DNA from: Anisus vortex | Taxonomy: Eukaryota; Mollusca; Gastropoda; Planorbidae | Assembly (NCBI GenBank): GCA_949126835.1 | Contig: OX421497.1 | Span: forward strand, 31,523,742 to 31,587,741 | Direction: 5' to 3' | Length of the DNA: 64,000 nucleotides | Part shown: positions 20,654 through 31,624 of the stretch, piece after piece | Layout: each line of letters opens with the position of its first letter | Numbering within the stretch: position 1 is the first letter of the stretch | The notes under the pieces: model-generated | Seen by the model: the letters and a program-made list of their open reading frames with translations, nothing else | What the model was told of the DNA's origin: nothing | Databases searched by the model: none | Position numbers and translations under genes: made by a program

Positions 20654-21480
20654 AAGACACAAAGGAATTACAGACAGCGTTAAGTATGGAATTCTTTGTA
20701 GAGTACCCATAAAATGAACCGAATTCCCAAACTATTCGTAAGATTTAATTGACTATTGGACAATCTTTTTAAGATTAAAATGAACCATATATTACATATT
20801 CCCTTAATAACAAAGTCGCTATTATGGAATCCCTTATCACATTATTCTATCAATGATTATTAATTAAACATTTATTTATCAATTAATATTTACAATTATG
20901 ATTATTGTGTGTACAACGTTGACCATAAAACTATTACCACCAATAACCAATTCCCACAGAATTGATATGAATTACCCAAATAAGTGGAACCGATTAATAA
21001 TTGATAGATAATTCCTTAGAAAGTTTAATTTATTTATAACCGATCACTGTATCATTAATTAATGATTTTCAGTTATTATATTATTATGATGTCTAAATTA
21101 TGACATCAAGAATATTTAAAAAAAATGTTATAATCTCAGCTGATTTAGCTTTTACATAGCATAAAATAAGACATCCAAATTATAACATGACAACATAGAA
21201 ACAAACAATTTGCAAAACACATCAATAATCAATTGAACAAACACAAGTGTGGATGTATTCAAGTTAAATACCGGTGTGTGTGCAATTGATGTATGCAATA
21301 GTTACCTTTTACCTTACAACGTATGATTGTTTCTAGTAGAATTTGAAGTTTTGTTCTGTAATGTTTCATATTGTAATATTTTAAAACATAGTTTATTTAT
21401 TGTCATATTTACAATAATATATATGTTAATCAATACAATGAATGACATAAAAGAAAAACATTAAATGAGAAACTGACTTT
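20654..21480 (-). other. Unit 1 3' untranslated internal region
   Basis: About 830 bp between the end of pol and the polypurine tract. No open frame and no envelope-like ORF. AT-rich. The identical region of unit 2 is 27410-28236. Confidence 0.6.
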
Positions 21481-21483
21481 CAT

Positions 21484-24400
21484 CTTCTGGTTTACCAGTT
21501 ACATGCGCGACAACGTGTCAGCGACCACATTTTGTTTACCTGGTAAATATACCACATTTAAATTATATGCTTGGAGAAATAAGCTCCAGCGAATAATTCT
21601 TTGGTTCTGTTTAACCCTGGAAAGGAAAACTAAAGGGTTATGATCAGTTAAAATATCAATTGGATATGGAGAACCATTGATATAAAAATAAAATGTTTCA
21701 ATGCCAGGATTAATCCTAAAAGTTCCTTTTCTATCACACTATAGTTTCTTTGATGCTTATCAAATTTTTGAGAGTAAAAACTAATCGGGTGTTCCAGTGA
21801 ATCATAGTGAATCATCACCCTTTTGAGAAATGACCGCTCCCATCCCTGTATCACACGCGTCAACGGTAATTTTAAAGGGTTTACTGTAATTGGGTGTTAC
21901 TAATACAGGTGCCTCAGAAAGAACATCTTTTAATTTATCAAAGGCCTGGTGGCATTCATTAGACCATTTGAAAGTGCAATTCTTCTGTAATAGATTTGTT
22001 AATGGACATGCAATGGTTGAGAAATTTTGACAGAACCGACGGTAGTACCCCGCCATCCCGAGAAAACTACGGAGTTGTTTACAGGTTTCAGGAACAGGGA
22101 ACTCACGAATAGCCTTAACCTTTGCATTTAATGGTTTTACCAAACCATTTCCCACTATGTGACCTAGATACTCGATGGTTGCATGGCAGAACTGACTCTT
22201 AGTCAAGTTAATGGTGAGATTAGCATGAGTCAATTTCGTAAATAACAAATGTAGTTGATCTAAATGAGATTTAAAATCGTCACTAAAGACAACAATATCA
22301 TCGAGGTATGCATGACATTTAGGAATGTCCTGAGTAATGGTATTTATTAACCGTTGAAAAGTAGAGGGTGCATTAACCATACCAAAGGGCATGACCTTAA
22401 ATTTGTACAGTCCGTCAGGGGTTACAAACGATGATATCTCCTGAGCCCTCTCCGTCAGTGGAATCTGAAAATACGCCGTCAATAGGTCAATTTTCGTCAC
22501 AAACTTAGCATTACTCACTTGATCTATTAGATCGTCGATTCTTGGTATTGGATAGGAATCAGTTTTTGTCACTTTGTTTACCTTACGGTAGTCCACACAA
22601 AACCTCATGGATCCATCGGCTTTAGGTACCAATACGCAAGGGGAAGACCAGTCACTACTACTAGGTGTAATAATGTCATTGTCAAGCATGTAGCGAACCT
22701 CTTTACGGATGCATTCTAACTGGATAGGATTTGACCTGTATGGATGTTGTTTAATAGCTTTTGTATTTTCATTTAGAATTACATCATGCTTTACTACACT
22801 AGTTCTACTAGGTACATCTCCAAATAAATGGATATTTTCATTAATTAGACCTTTGATAGCGGATTGTTCGCAATCAGGTAAATGTGCCAATTTTTCATTT
22901 AGGTTTTTCAGAGCCTTTGTATTTTGCAGTTTGCTTTCTGCCACTTCACGCTCAATTTCGGTTGAATTATTCCCGACTTTAATAACAGTGTTTACCGAGG
23001 CAACAACTTTTTGTTCTTCTCTGGTAATGTATGGTTTCAACATATTGATATGGCACACTCGTTGCGATTTCCGTCTATCAGGGGTCTTTACAAGATAGTT
23101 AACCTCACTAAGCTTAGTCATAACCTCATAGGGTCCTGTAAACTTGGCACTCAGGGGTTGACCAGACAGTGGCGTCAGCATGAGAACTTTATCACCAGGT
23201 TGGAAGATACGGGTTCTTGCGTTGACGTCATAATAGACCTTCATCTTGTCTTGTGCCTGCAAAAGATTAGATCTGACAACTTTTAATGCATTATACAGTC
23301 TATTTTTAAAATTTTCCACGTATGTCAGTAGACCAGTGTCTTCAGTAGATGATAACCATGTCTCTTGTAACAGCTTTAGTGGTCCACGAACTGTGTGTCC
23401 GAATACCAGTTCAAAAGGACTGAAACCAAGAGATTCTTGTACAGCCTCTCTGGTTGCGAAGAGTGCGAAGGGAATACCACGATCCCAGTCGTCGTTATGC
23501 TCGAAACAGAAAGTACGGAGCATATTCTTCAATGTTTGGTGGTATCGTTCTAGTGCGCCTTGACTCTGTGGATGATATGCACTCGATACTGCATGACGAA
23601 TACCCAGCCGTTCTAAGACTTGGCGAAATAATTTCGATGTGAAATTTGAACCTTGATCTGACTGCACGGTTTTCGGAAGACCATATCGGGTGAAGAATCC
23701 GATAAGTGCATCAGATATTTTGTCGGCATTGATGCTACGTAGAGGAATAGCCTCTGGAAATCTCGTTGCCGAACACATTATAGTGAACAGATACTGGTGG
23801 CCAGCCTTAGTTTTAGGCAACGGACCGACGCAGTCTATAATGATGTGACTGAAGGGTTCTGAGAATGCTGGTATGGGTCGTAGAGGAGCTACCGGAATGG
23901 TCTGATTCGGCTTGCCGATCATCTGGCAGACATGACATGATCTGCAAAACGATGTAACGTCACGACGTAGGCCAGGCGAGAAGAAATATGGAAGAATCCT
24001 GTCGAAGGTTTTCTGTATCCCTAGGTGACCAGCATACGGTGAATCATGGGCCATATGTAGTATGTCCTTGCGGTATACATTGGGTACCACGATTTGATGT
24101 ACTTCGCTGCATGTTTCATCGTCGTTTTCTTTCCCTCTCCATTTCCTCATCAACAACTCGTCCCTCAGGTAATAACCTGCGGCCATTGTTTCTAATTCTC
24201 CTTCATTCTTTGCTTCTTCTTTTAGTTTCTCGATCTCTGGATCTTTGCCTTGAGCAAGAATGAGTAGTTGTCTAGGCGACAAATTATTTTGATCAGTATG
24301 ACTTGAGTGACCACCTAGAACATCCGCCATGAAGGTTGCTTGCAAGTCAATCTCTGGTGTTGGTTCTGGTTTCTTTGTCGATTCATTAGTCATCTGCTGT

Positions 24401-24744
24401 TTCTCCATAGCTCTGGTGATAACACATACTGAATTTTCAGTATTCCTACACTGAACAGAGTCTTTGGTTTCTTTAAGTACAGGATCCTGATTCTTGGCAA
24501 TGTCACTTCCTAAAAGTAATGAAATGCCTCTGTAGGGAAATTTCTTCACTATCCCAACAATAACAGATCCAGTGAAGTAATTACTCTTCAACTGTATACG
24601 ATGTAACGGTGCCGTGAGTGTTCCAGCCATAGTACTGATTAAGGCATACTGGCCTGTATGAGTCAATTTCGACGTTGGTACAGTATTCTTCAACAGTAAA
24701 TAAATAAATAAATAAATAATAATAACGGTGCTTATATAGCGCAT
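21484..24744 (-). pseudogene. Pol of unit 1: protease remnant-integrase-RT-RNase H (frameshifted)
   Basis: The main open stretch is 21802-24744 (980 codons); its first 20 codons are read-through of an inserted LINE tail. Order by residue: 21-83 protease C-terminal half (LLLGSDIA); 230-273 integrase zinc-binding HHCC; 304/363/399 the D,D(35)E triad (IIIDCVGP, QSDQGSNF, GALERYHQ); about 534-552 GPY/F module (FTGPYEV); about 690-870 RT (D753, YLDD at 813-816); 952-980 the start of RNase H (VDACDTG). RNase H then shifts frame at a 10-bp tandem duplication (21796-21815), continues (HPISFYSQKFDK, ELLGLILALK) and shifts again near 21695 before ILTDHNPLVFL. Integrase upstream of RT with Gypsy-type sequences is the Gmr1-like arrangement. 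Confidence 0.88.
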
Positions 24745-24868
24745 ATCCCGTTGGTGACAGTTCTATGCGCAGACGACAGTTACAGAATACAGACAGACAA
24801 CGAAATATATAGTAATACGCTAATTCTGCTGACGAAATAGGTGAGTCTTCAGCCGGCTCCTGAAGGTG
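24694..24868 (-). mobile_element. 5'-truncated LINE inserted in protease of unit 1
   Basis: On the minus strand the insert opens with a frame reading TFRSRLKTHLFRQQN then stop, a typical C-terminal end of a LINE reverse transcriptase. It continues with GGGATATGCGCTATATAAGC and ends in (TTTA)n. Protease sequence breaks off after DSGADISLAM and resumes at TVPTSKL. The insert adds about 170 bp, with no clear target duplication. Unit 2 has the same insert at 31450-31624. Confidence 0.8.
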
Positions 24869-26507
24869 TCATAGCTAGAGATATATCAGCACCGGAGTCA
24901 CGTAGAATTTTAATCTTCCGTTCTCTAGCTTGATTATCTATAGGTGACACATAGCCCTCGCTAACATCCGATAGCATGCACTCGGGTAGTTCTCTGCCTA
25001 CTGAGTTTCTTGCTACACTACTGCCTCCATAAGTAAACGTTTTATTTACTGATTGTTCATCTGTCACACTCCCTTTGGAGTTGAAACTAGAATGTTCAAT
25101 AGCCTCGGTCTTCATTTCAAAGACTTTTTCCGACTTTGAGCAACTTGGACATGCGTGTTTCGCCATCTCTTCATGACTAACATCAGATGTCTTTCTTTCA
25201 GCTTTAATTCTTTTGTGGGCAGTTTTATTTATGTGAGTTTCTGTTTGTACGGCGATGTGTGATAAAACCACGTTGTTCTTGTTTTTAATGGGTCTTTTCT
25301 CTTTATGTAGACTCCAACAATTCTCTTTTATATGTCCATCTTTCTTACAGAATGTACAGGTAATTCTCTTTTGTACAAAACTTGAATTCTCTTGTTTATC
25401 GGCTTTTTGTTTACTTTTATCCTCTGTCGATCTTAACTTCCTCTCTGTATTACTGTTTTGAGTCCTCAAACTTGTTCTGTCATTTTGAAAATAATGGCTA
25501 TGCGGGTGAATAATGACGTATTCATCGGCTTTAACTGCTGCTTGTTCTGCTATTTCAATACCACGATCAGCCAAATGAACTTTTATATCAGTGTGAATCT
25601 TCTCAGTAAAATCCTCCATCAGTATGAGATTATATAGTTTCTCATAATCTTTATTCACATTCTTAGAACGTAACCATCGATCAAGATACTTTTTCTCTAA
25701 TCTCAGGAAGTCAACATGTGAAATTTCTGGTTCCTTCTTGTACTCACGATATAACTTTCGATACTTTTCTGGAGTTAGAACATAACTCAATAGTACTCTG
25801 CTCTTTATTAGTTCATAATCATTGCATTCCTCTGGAGTCAAATTCAATACTACATCTAGAGCCTTGCCTTTTGTTAGAGCTGAACGTAAAAGTACTGCTT
25901 TCTTGTCTTCAGGAAATTTATAATCAATCGAGTTTCTCTCGAAGACCATAAAGAACTCATCAATCTCTATGTTCTCCATGCTTGGAACATGCTTTTTAAA
26001 CTTATATAGTTCCACATTATTTGTTTCCTGCATCGTATGAGTTGACGAACGAGACTTTGCCAATTCAATCCTTTCATTACTAGCGATTCTTTCTTTTTCC
26101 AATTCCTTCTCTTTCTCTGCTTCTATTCTTTTACCCTCTAATTGTAATTGTAATTGTAATTGAATTTCTAACTTCTTCATTTCTAACTGAAATTTCATGT
26201 CCGCACTTAGTTCATTTCCATTCATTTTAAATTCATGGTTATTTATGTCTGTTTTCAGGGTTTCTGATACATTGAGAACCACTGATTCTTCACTATTCAT
26301 AGTATTTTCTTCAAGCATTCTACCATGTCTTTTCAAACAGTCCTTAATATCTTGAATCAATTTACTCCTTACTGGTGTAACTTCAGTAATGTCTATTCCC
26401 AGAGAGTTTGCCATCTCTTTTAACTGGGTTAGTGACATGCTATTTAACTGTTCTGACGTGATAGCAAAAATATTCAATTGCTCCAACGTAAGATTAGCTT
26501 CCGCCAT
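24849..26507 (-). CDS. Gag (plus protease start) of unit 1, SCAN-like capsid
   Basis: 552 codons. Residues 23-58 look like a SAP-type fold (MSLTQLKEMANSLGI). Residues 100-152 form a charged coiled coil. About 170-332 is the capsid region, whose last about 90 residues (YVLTPEKYRKLYREYKK.., WLRSKNV, LILMEDF) resemble a SCAN domain. A zinc knuckle C-x2-C-x4-H-x4-C lies at 384-397. The ORF ends just after the aspartic protease motif DSGAD (537-541), where the LINE insertion brings a stop. The structural part is uninterrupted. The SCAN domain is known from the literature to derive from Gmr1-like Gag, so the resemblance fits the pol order. Confidence 0.85.
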   Translation of the reverse strand: MAEANLTLEQLNIFAITSEQLNSMSLTQLKEMANSLGIDITEVTPVRSKLIQDIKDCLKRHGRMLEENTMNSEESVVLNVSETLKTDINNHEFKMNGNELSADMKFQLEMKKLEIQLQLQLQLEGKRIEAEKEKELEKERIASNERIELAKSRSSTHTMQETNNVELYKFKKHVPSMENIEIDEFFMVFERNSIDYKFPEDKKAVLLRSALTKGKALDVVLNLTPEECNDYELIKSRVLLSYVLTPEKYRKLYREYKKEPEISHVDFLRLEKKYLDRWLRSKNVNKDYEKLYNLILMEDFTEKIHTDIKVHLADRGIEIAEQAAVKADEYVIIHPHSHYFQNDRTSLRTQNSNTERKLRSTEDKSKQKADKQENSSFVQKRITCTFCKKDGHIKENCWSLHKEKRPIKNKNNVVLSHIAVQTETHINKTAHKRIKAERKTSDVSHEEMAKHACPSCSKSEKVFEMKTEAIEHSSFNSKGSVTDEQSVNKTFTYGGSSVARNSVGRELPECMLSDVSEGYVSPIDNQARERKIKILRDSGADISLAMTPSGAG

Positions 26508-26763
26508 GTTTTATATTAATGACGTAAATAGAAGATAAAAAATTTCAACTTTACCTTTCATAAAGTCCTTTGAAATATTTTTACACCACTTAATATTTGT
26601 AGAAGATAAATTTTAAGGATGATTGTGTACAAAGCTGAAAACAGTATGTCCGAACACAGACAGTGCCTCCCACGTAGAAAGAATTTGAATAAATATTTGT
26701 TGTAAATCGTTTTCACTAAAACAGTTGTATATTCTCAATTTCTTATACATACAAACTTTAGAT

Positions 26764-26780
26764 CCCGGCTTGGCCCCCAA
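26764..26780 (-). promoter_or_regulatory. Primer-binding site candidate, unit 1
   Basis: Five bases inside the 5' LTR on the minus strand is TTGGGGGCCAAGCCGGG, containing TGG as expected for pairing with a tRNA CCA end. The priming tRNA was not identified. An identical site lies at 33520-33536 in unit 2. Confidence 0.5.
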
Positions 26781-26785
26781 TCTTT

Positions 26786-27396
26786 TGTCTCGTGCGAAAT
26801 CAGCTACTGACGTTAGATGATATTTTTAGTAATGTATTATTATATATTTATATTCTTTTGATTCATATCCATCTTGGATCTCACAAGGTTGTATAAGAAC
26901 TTGTATTGATGTTATTCAATTAGATTTGATGTTTATTTTACTCGTTTGCTATGAATCTTTGTGTATGAAATGATTTAGATAAACTGTACCTTAATATATA
27001 GGAAATCCACAATCCTGTTTGAAATTGAACACAATTTTATTCCAACAAGTTGAGATGATAAAATATAACAATACCACAGAATACATGTACCAGTATTATA
27101 TAATGAAACTTAATCAGTTGAGATTCTTCTATAACGAACCAAGCTGTAATCCTATCTTTAAGAAAGTGGTCAAAAACAGTCCTCACACATTAGCGCCCAA
27201 ACTAGAACTAAACTAAACTAACGGACTCAAACCCTCGTGCTGACATATGACGCATTTTCATGCTATGACGTAGTGTCTAGACATATACATGTTTTATTCC
27301 TAACACGGAAACATTTCGGGTTTAAGATTATTTCATTTTAACTTTAGTTAATAATAACAGAACCAATATAATATGGAAATAAATCTACTCGTAACA
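26786..27396 (-). repeat. Middle LTR shared by both units
   Basis: The same 611-bp LTR serves as 5' LTR of unit 1 and 3' LTR of unit 2. It differs from the outer two near its left end (TGTCTCG here, TGTCACG in both outer copies). Its lower flank joins unit 1's 5' leader, with TCTTT at 26781-26785. Its upper flank joins unit 2's polypurine tract. Confidence 0.9.
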
Positions 27397-28239
27397 CTCG
27401 CCCCCCCTTAAGACACAAAGGAATTACAGACAGCGTTAAGTATGGAATTCTTTGTAGAGTACCCATAAAATGAACCGAATTCCCAAACTATTCGTAAGAT
27501 TTAATTGACTATTGGACAATCTTTTTAAGATTAAAATGAACCATATATTACATATTCCCTTAATAACAAAGTCGCTATTATGGAATCCCTTATCACATTA
27601 TTCTATCAATGATTATTAATTAAACATTTATTTATCAATTAATATTTACAATTATGATTATTGTGTGTACAACGTTGACCATAAAACTATTACCACCAAT
27701 AACCAATTCCCACAGAATTGATATGAATTACCCAAATAAGTGGAACCGATTAATAATTGATAGATAATTCCTTAGAAAGTTTAATTTATTTATAACCGAT
27801 CACTGTATCATTAATTAATGATTTTCAGTTATTATATTATTATGATGTCTAAATTATGACATCAAGAATATTTAAAAAAAATGTTATAATCTCAGCTGAT
27901 TTAGCTTTTACATAGCATAAAATAAGACATCCAAATTATAACATGACAACATAGAAACAAACAATTTGCAAAACACATCAATAATCAATTGAACAAACAC
28001 AAGTGTGGATGTATTCAAGTTAAATACCGGTGTGTGTGCAATTGATGTATGCAATAGTTACCTTTTACCTTACAACGTATGATTGTTTCTAGTAGAATTT
28101 GAAGTTTTGTTCTGTAATGTTTCATATTGTAATATTTTAAAACATAGTTTATTTATTGTCATATTTACAATAATATATATGTTAATCAATACAATGAATG
28201 ACATAAAAGAAAAACATTAAATGAGAAACTGACTTTCAT

Positions 28240-31200
28240 CTTCTGGTTTACCAGTTACATGCGCGACAACGTGTCAGCGACCACATTTTGTTTACCTGGT
28301 AAATATACCACATTTAAATTATATGCTTGGAGAAATAAGCTCCAGCGAATAATTCTTTGGTTCTGTTTAACCCTGGAAAGGAAAACTAAAGGGTTATGAT
28401 CAGTTAAAATATCAATTGGATATGGAGAACCATTGATATAAAAATAAAATGTTTCAATGCCAGGATTAATCCTAAAAGTTCCTTTTCTATCACACTATAG
28501 TTTCTTTGATGCTTATCAAATTTTTGAGAGTAAAAACTAATCGGGTGTTCCAGTGAATCATAGTGAATCATCACCCTTTTGAGAAATGACCGCTCCCATC
28601 CCTGTATCACACGCGTCAACGGTAATTTTAAAGGGTTTACTGTAATTGGGTGTTACTAATACAGGTGCCTCAGAAAGAACATCTTTTAATTTATCAAAGG
28701 CCTGGTGGCATTCATTAGACCATTTGAAAGTGCAATTCTTCTGTAATAGATTTGTTAATGGACATGCAATGGTTGAGAAATTTTGACAGAACCGACGGTA
28801 GTACCCCGCCATCCCGAGAAAACTACGGAGTTGTTTACAGGTTTCAGGAACAGGGAACTCACGAATAGCCTTAACCTTTGCATTTAATGGTTTTACCAAA
28901 CCATTTCCCACTATGTGACCTAGATACTCGATGGTTGCATGGCAGAACTGACTCTTAGTCAAGTTAATGGTGAGATTAGCATGAGTCAATTTCGTAAATA
29001 ACAAATGTAGTTGATCTAAATGAGATTTAAAATCGTCACTAAAGACAACAATATCATCGAGGTATGCATGACATTTAGGAATGTCCTGAGTAATGGTATT
29101 TATTAACCGTTGAAAAGTAGAGGGTGCATTAACCATACCAAAGGGCATGACCTTAAATTTGTACAGTCCGTCAGGGGTTACAAACGATGATATCTCCTGA
29201 GCCCTCTCCGTCAGTGGAATCTGAAAATACGCCGTCAATAGGTCAATTTTCGTCACAAACTTAGCATTACTCACTTGATCTATTAGATCGTCGATTCTTG
29301 GTATTGGATAGGAATCAGTTTTTGTCACTTTGTTTACCTTACGGTAGTCCACACAAAACCTCATGGATCCATCGGCTTTAGGTACCAATACGCAAGGGGA
29401 AGACCAGTCACTACTACTAGGTGTAATAATGTCATTGTCAAGCATGTAGCGAACCTCTTTACGGATGCATTCTAACTGGATAGGATTTGACCTGTATGGA
29501 TGTTGTTTAATAGCTTTTGTATTTTCATTTAGAATTACATCATGCTTTACTACACTAGTTCTACTAGGTACATCTCCAAATAAATGGATATTTTCATTAA
29601 TTAGACCTTTGATAGCGGATTGTTCGCAATCAGGTAAATGTGCCAATTTTTCATTTAGGTTTTTCAGAGCCTTTGTATTTTGCAGTTTGCTTTCTGCCAC
29701 TTCACGCTCAATTTCGGTTGAATTATTCCCGACTTTAATAACAGTGTTTACCGAGGCAACAACTTTTTGTTCTTCTCTGGTAATGTATGGTTTCAACATA
29801 TTGATATGGCACACTCGTTGCGATTTCCGTCTATCAGGGGTCTTTACAAGATAGTTAACCTCACTAAGCTTAGTCATAACCTCATAGGGTCCTGTAAACT
29901 TGGCACTCAGGGGTTGACCAGACAGTGGCGTCAGCATGAGAACTTTATCACCAGGTTGGAAGATACGGGTTCTTGCGTTGACGTCATAATAGACCTTCAT
30001 CTTGTCTTGTGCCTGCAAAAGATTAGATCTGACAACTTTTAATGCATTATACAGTCTATTTTTAAAATTTTCCACGTATGTCAGTAGACCAGTGTCTTCA
30101 GTAGATGATAACCATGTCTCTTGTAACAGCTTTAGTGGTCCACGAACTGTGTGTCCGAATACCAGTTCAAAAGGACTGAAACCAAGAGATTCTTGTACAG
30201 CCTCTCTGGTTGCGAAGAGTGCGAAGGGAATACCACGATCCCAGTCGTCGTTATGCTCGAAACAGAAAGTACGGAGCATATTCTTCAATGTTTGGTGGTA
30301 TCGTTCTAGTGCGCCTTGACTCTGTGGATGATATGCACTCGATACTGCATGACGAATACCCAGCCGTTCTAAGACTTGGCGAAATAATTTCGATGTGAAA
30401 TTTGAACCTTGATCTGACTGCACGGTTTTCGGAAGACCATATCGGGTGAAGAATCCGATAAGTGCATCAGATATTTTGTCGGCATTGATGCTACGTAGAG
30501 GAATAGCCTCTGGAAATCTCGTTGCCGAACACATTATAGTGAACAGATACTGGTGGCCAGCCTTAGTTTTAGGCAACGGACCGACGCAGTCTATAATGAT
30601 GTGACTGAAGGGTTCTGAGAATGCTGGTATGGGTCGTAGAGGAGCTACCGGAATGGTCTGATTCGGCTTGCCGATCATCTGGCAGACATGACATGATCTG
30701 CAAAACGATGTAACGTCACGACGTAGGCCAGGCGAGAAGAAATATGGAAGAATCCTGTCGAAGGTTTTCTGTATCCCTAGGTGACCAGCATACGGTGAAT
30801 CATGGGCCATATGTAGTATGTCCTTGCGGTATACATTGGGTACCACGATTTGATGTACTTCGCTGCATGTTTCATCGTCGTTTTCTTTCCCTCTCCATTT
30901 CCTCATCAACAACTCGTCCCTCAGGTAATAACCTGCGGCCATTGTTTCTAATTCTCCTTCATTCTTTGCTTCTTCTTTTAGTTTCTCGATCTCTGGATCT
31001 TTGCCTTGAGCAAGAATGAGTAGTTGTCTAGGCGACAAATTATTTTGATCAGTATGACTTGAGTGACCACCTAGAACATCCGCCATGAAGGTTGCTTGCA
31101 AGTCAATCTCTGGTGTTGGTTCTGGTTTCTTTGTCGATTCATTAGTCATCTGCTGTTTCTCCATAGCTCTGGTGATAACACATACTGAATTTTCAGTATT

Positions 31201-31500
31201 CCTACACTGAACAGAGTCTTTGGTTTCTTTAAGTACAGGATCCTGATTCTTGGCAATGTCACTTCCTAAAAGTAATGAAATGCCTCTGTAGGGAAATTTC
31301 TTCACTATCCCAACAATAACAGATCCAGTGAAGTAATTACTCTTCAACTGTATACGATGTAACGGTGCCGTGAGTGTTCCAGCCATAGTACTGATTAAGG
31401 CATACTGGCCTGTATGAGTCAATTTCGACGTTGGTACAGTATTCTTCAACAGTAAATAAATAAATAAATAAATAATAATAACGGTGCTTATATAGCGCAT
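28240..31500 (-). pseudogene. Pol of unit 2 (same broken order as unit 1)
   Basis: The main stretch is 28558-31500. The predicted 980-residue product is the same as unit 1's, including the LINE-derived leader, D,D(35)E integrase, YLDD RT and truncated RNase H. The 10-bp duplication is at 28552-28571. Shared lesions rule out independent decay. It could only have moved with help from proteins of an intact element elsewhere. Confidence 0.87.
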
Positions 31501-31624
31501 ATCCCGTTGGTGACAGTTCTATGCGCAGACGACAGTTACAGAATACAGACAGACAACGAAATATATAGTAATACGCTAATTCTGCTGACGAAATAGGTGA
31601 GTCTTCAGCCGGCTCCTGAAGGTG
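31450..31624 (-). mobile_element. 5'-truncated LINE inserted in protease of unit 2
   Basis: Same insert, boundaries and (TTTA)n tail as at 24694-24868. It therefore predates the duplication of the unit. Confidence 0.8.

Noticed and set aside
22709..24263. Several 62-129-aa + strand ORFs opposite pol and gag
   Set aside because: Antisense shadows of the Gmr1-like genes, duplicated in unit 2 for the same reason.
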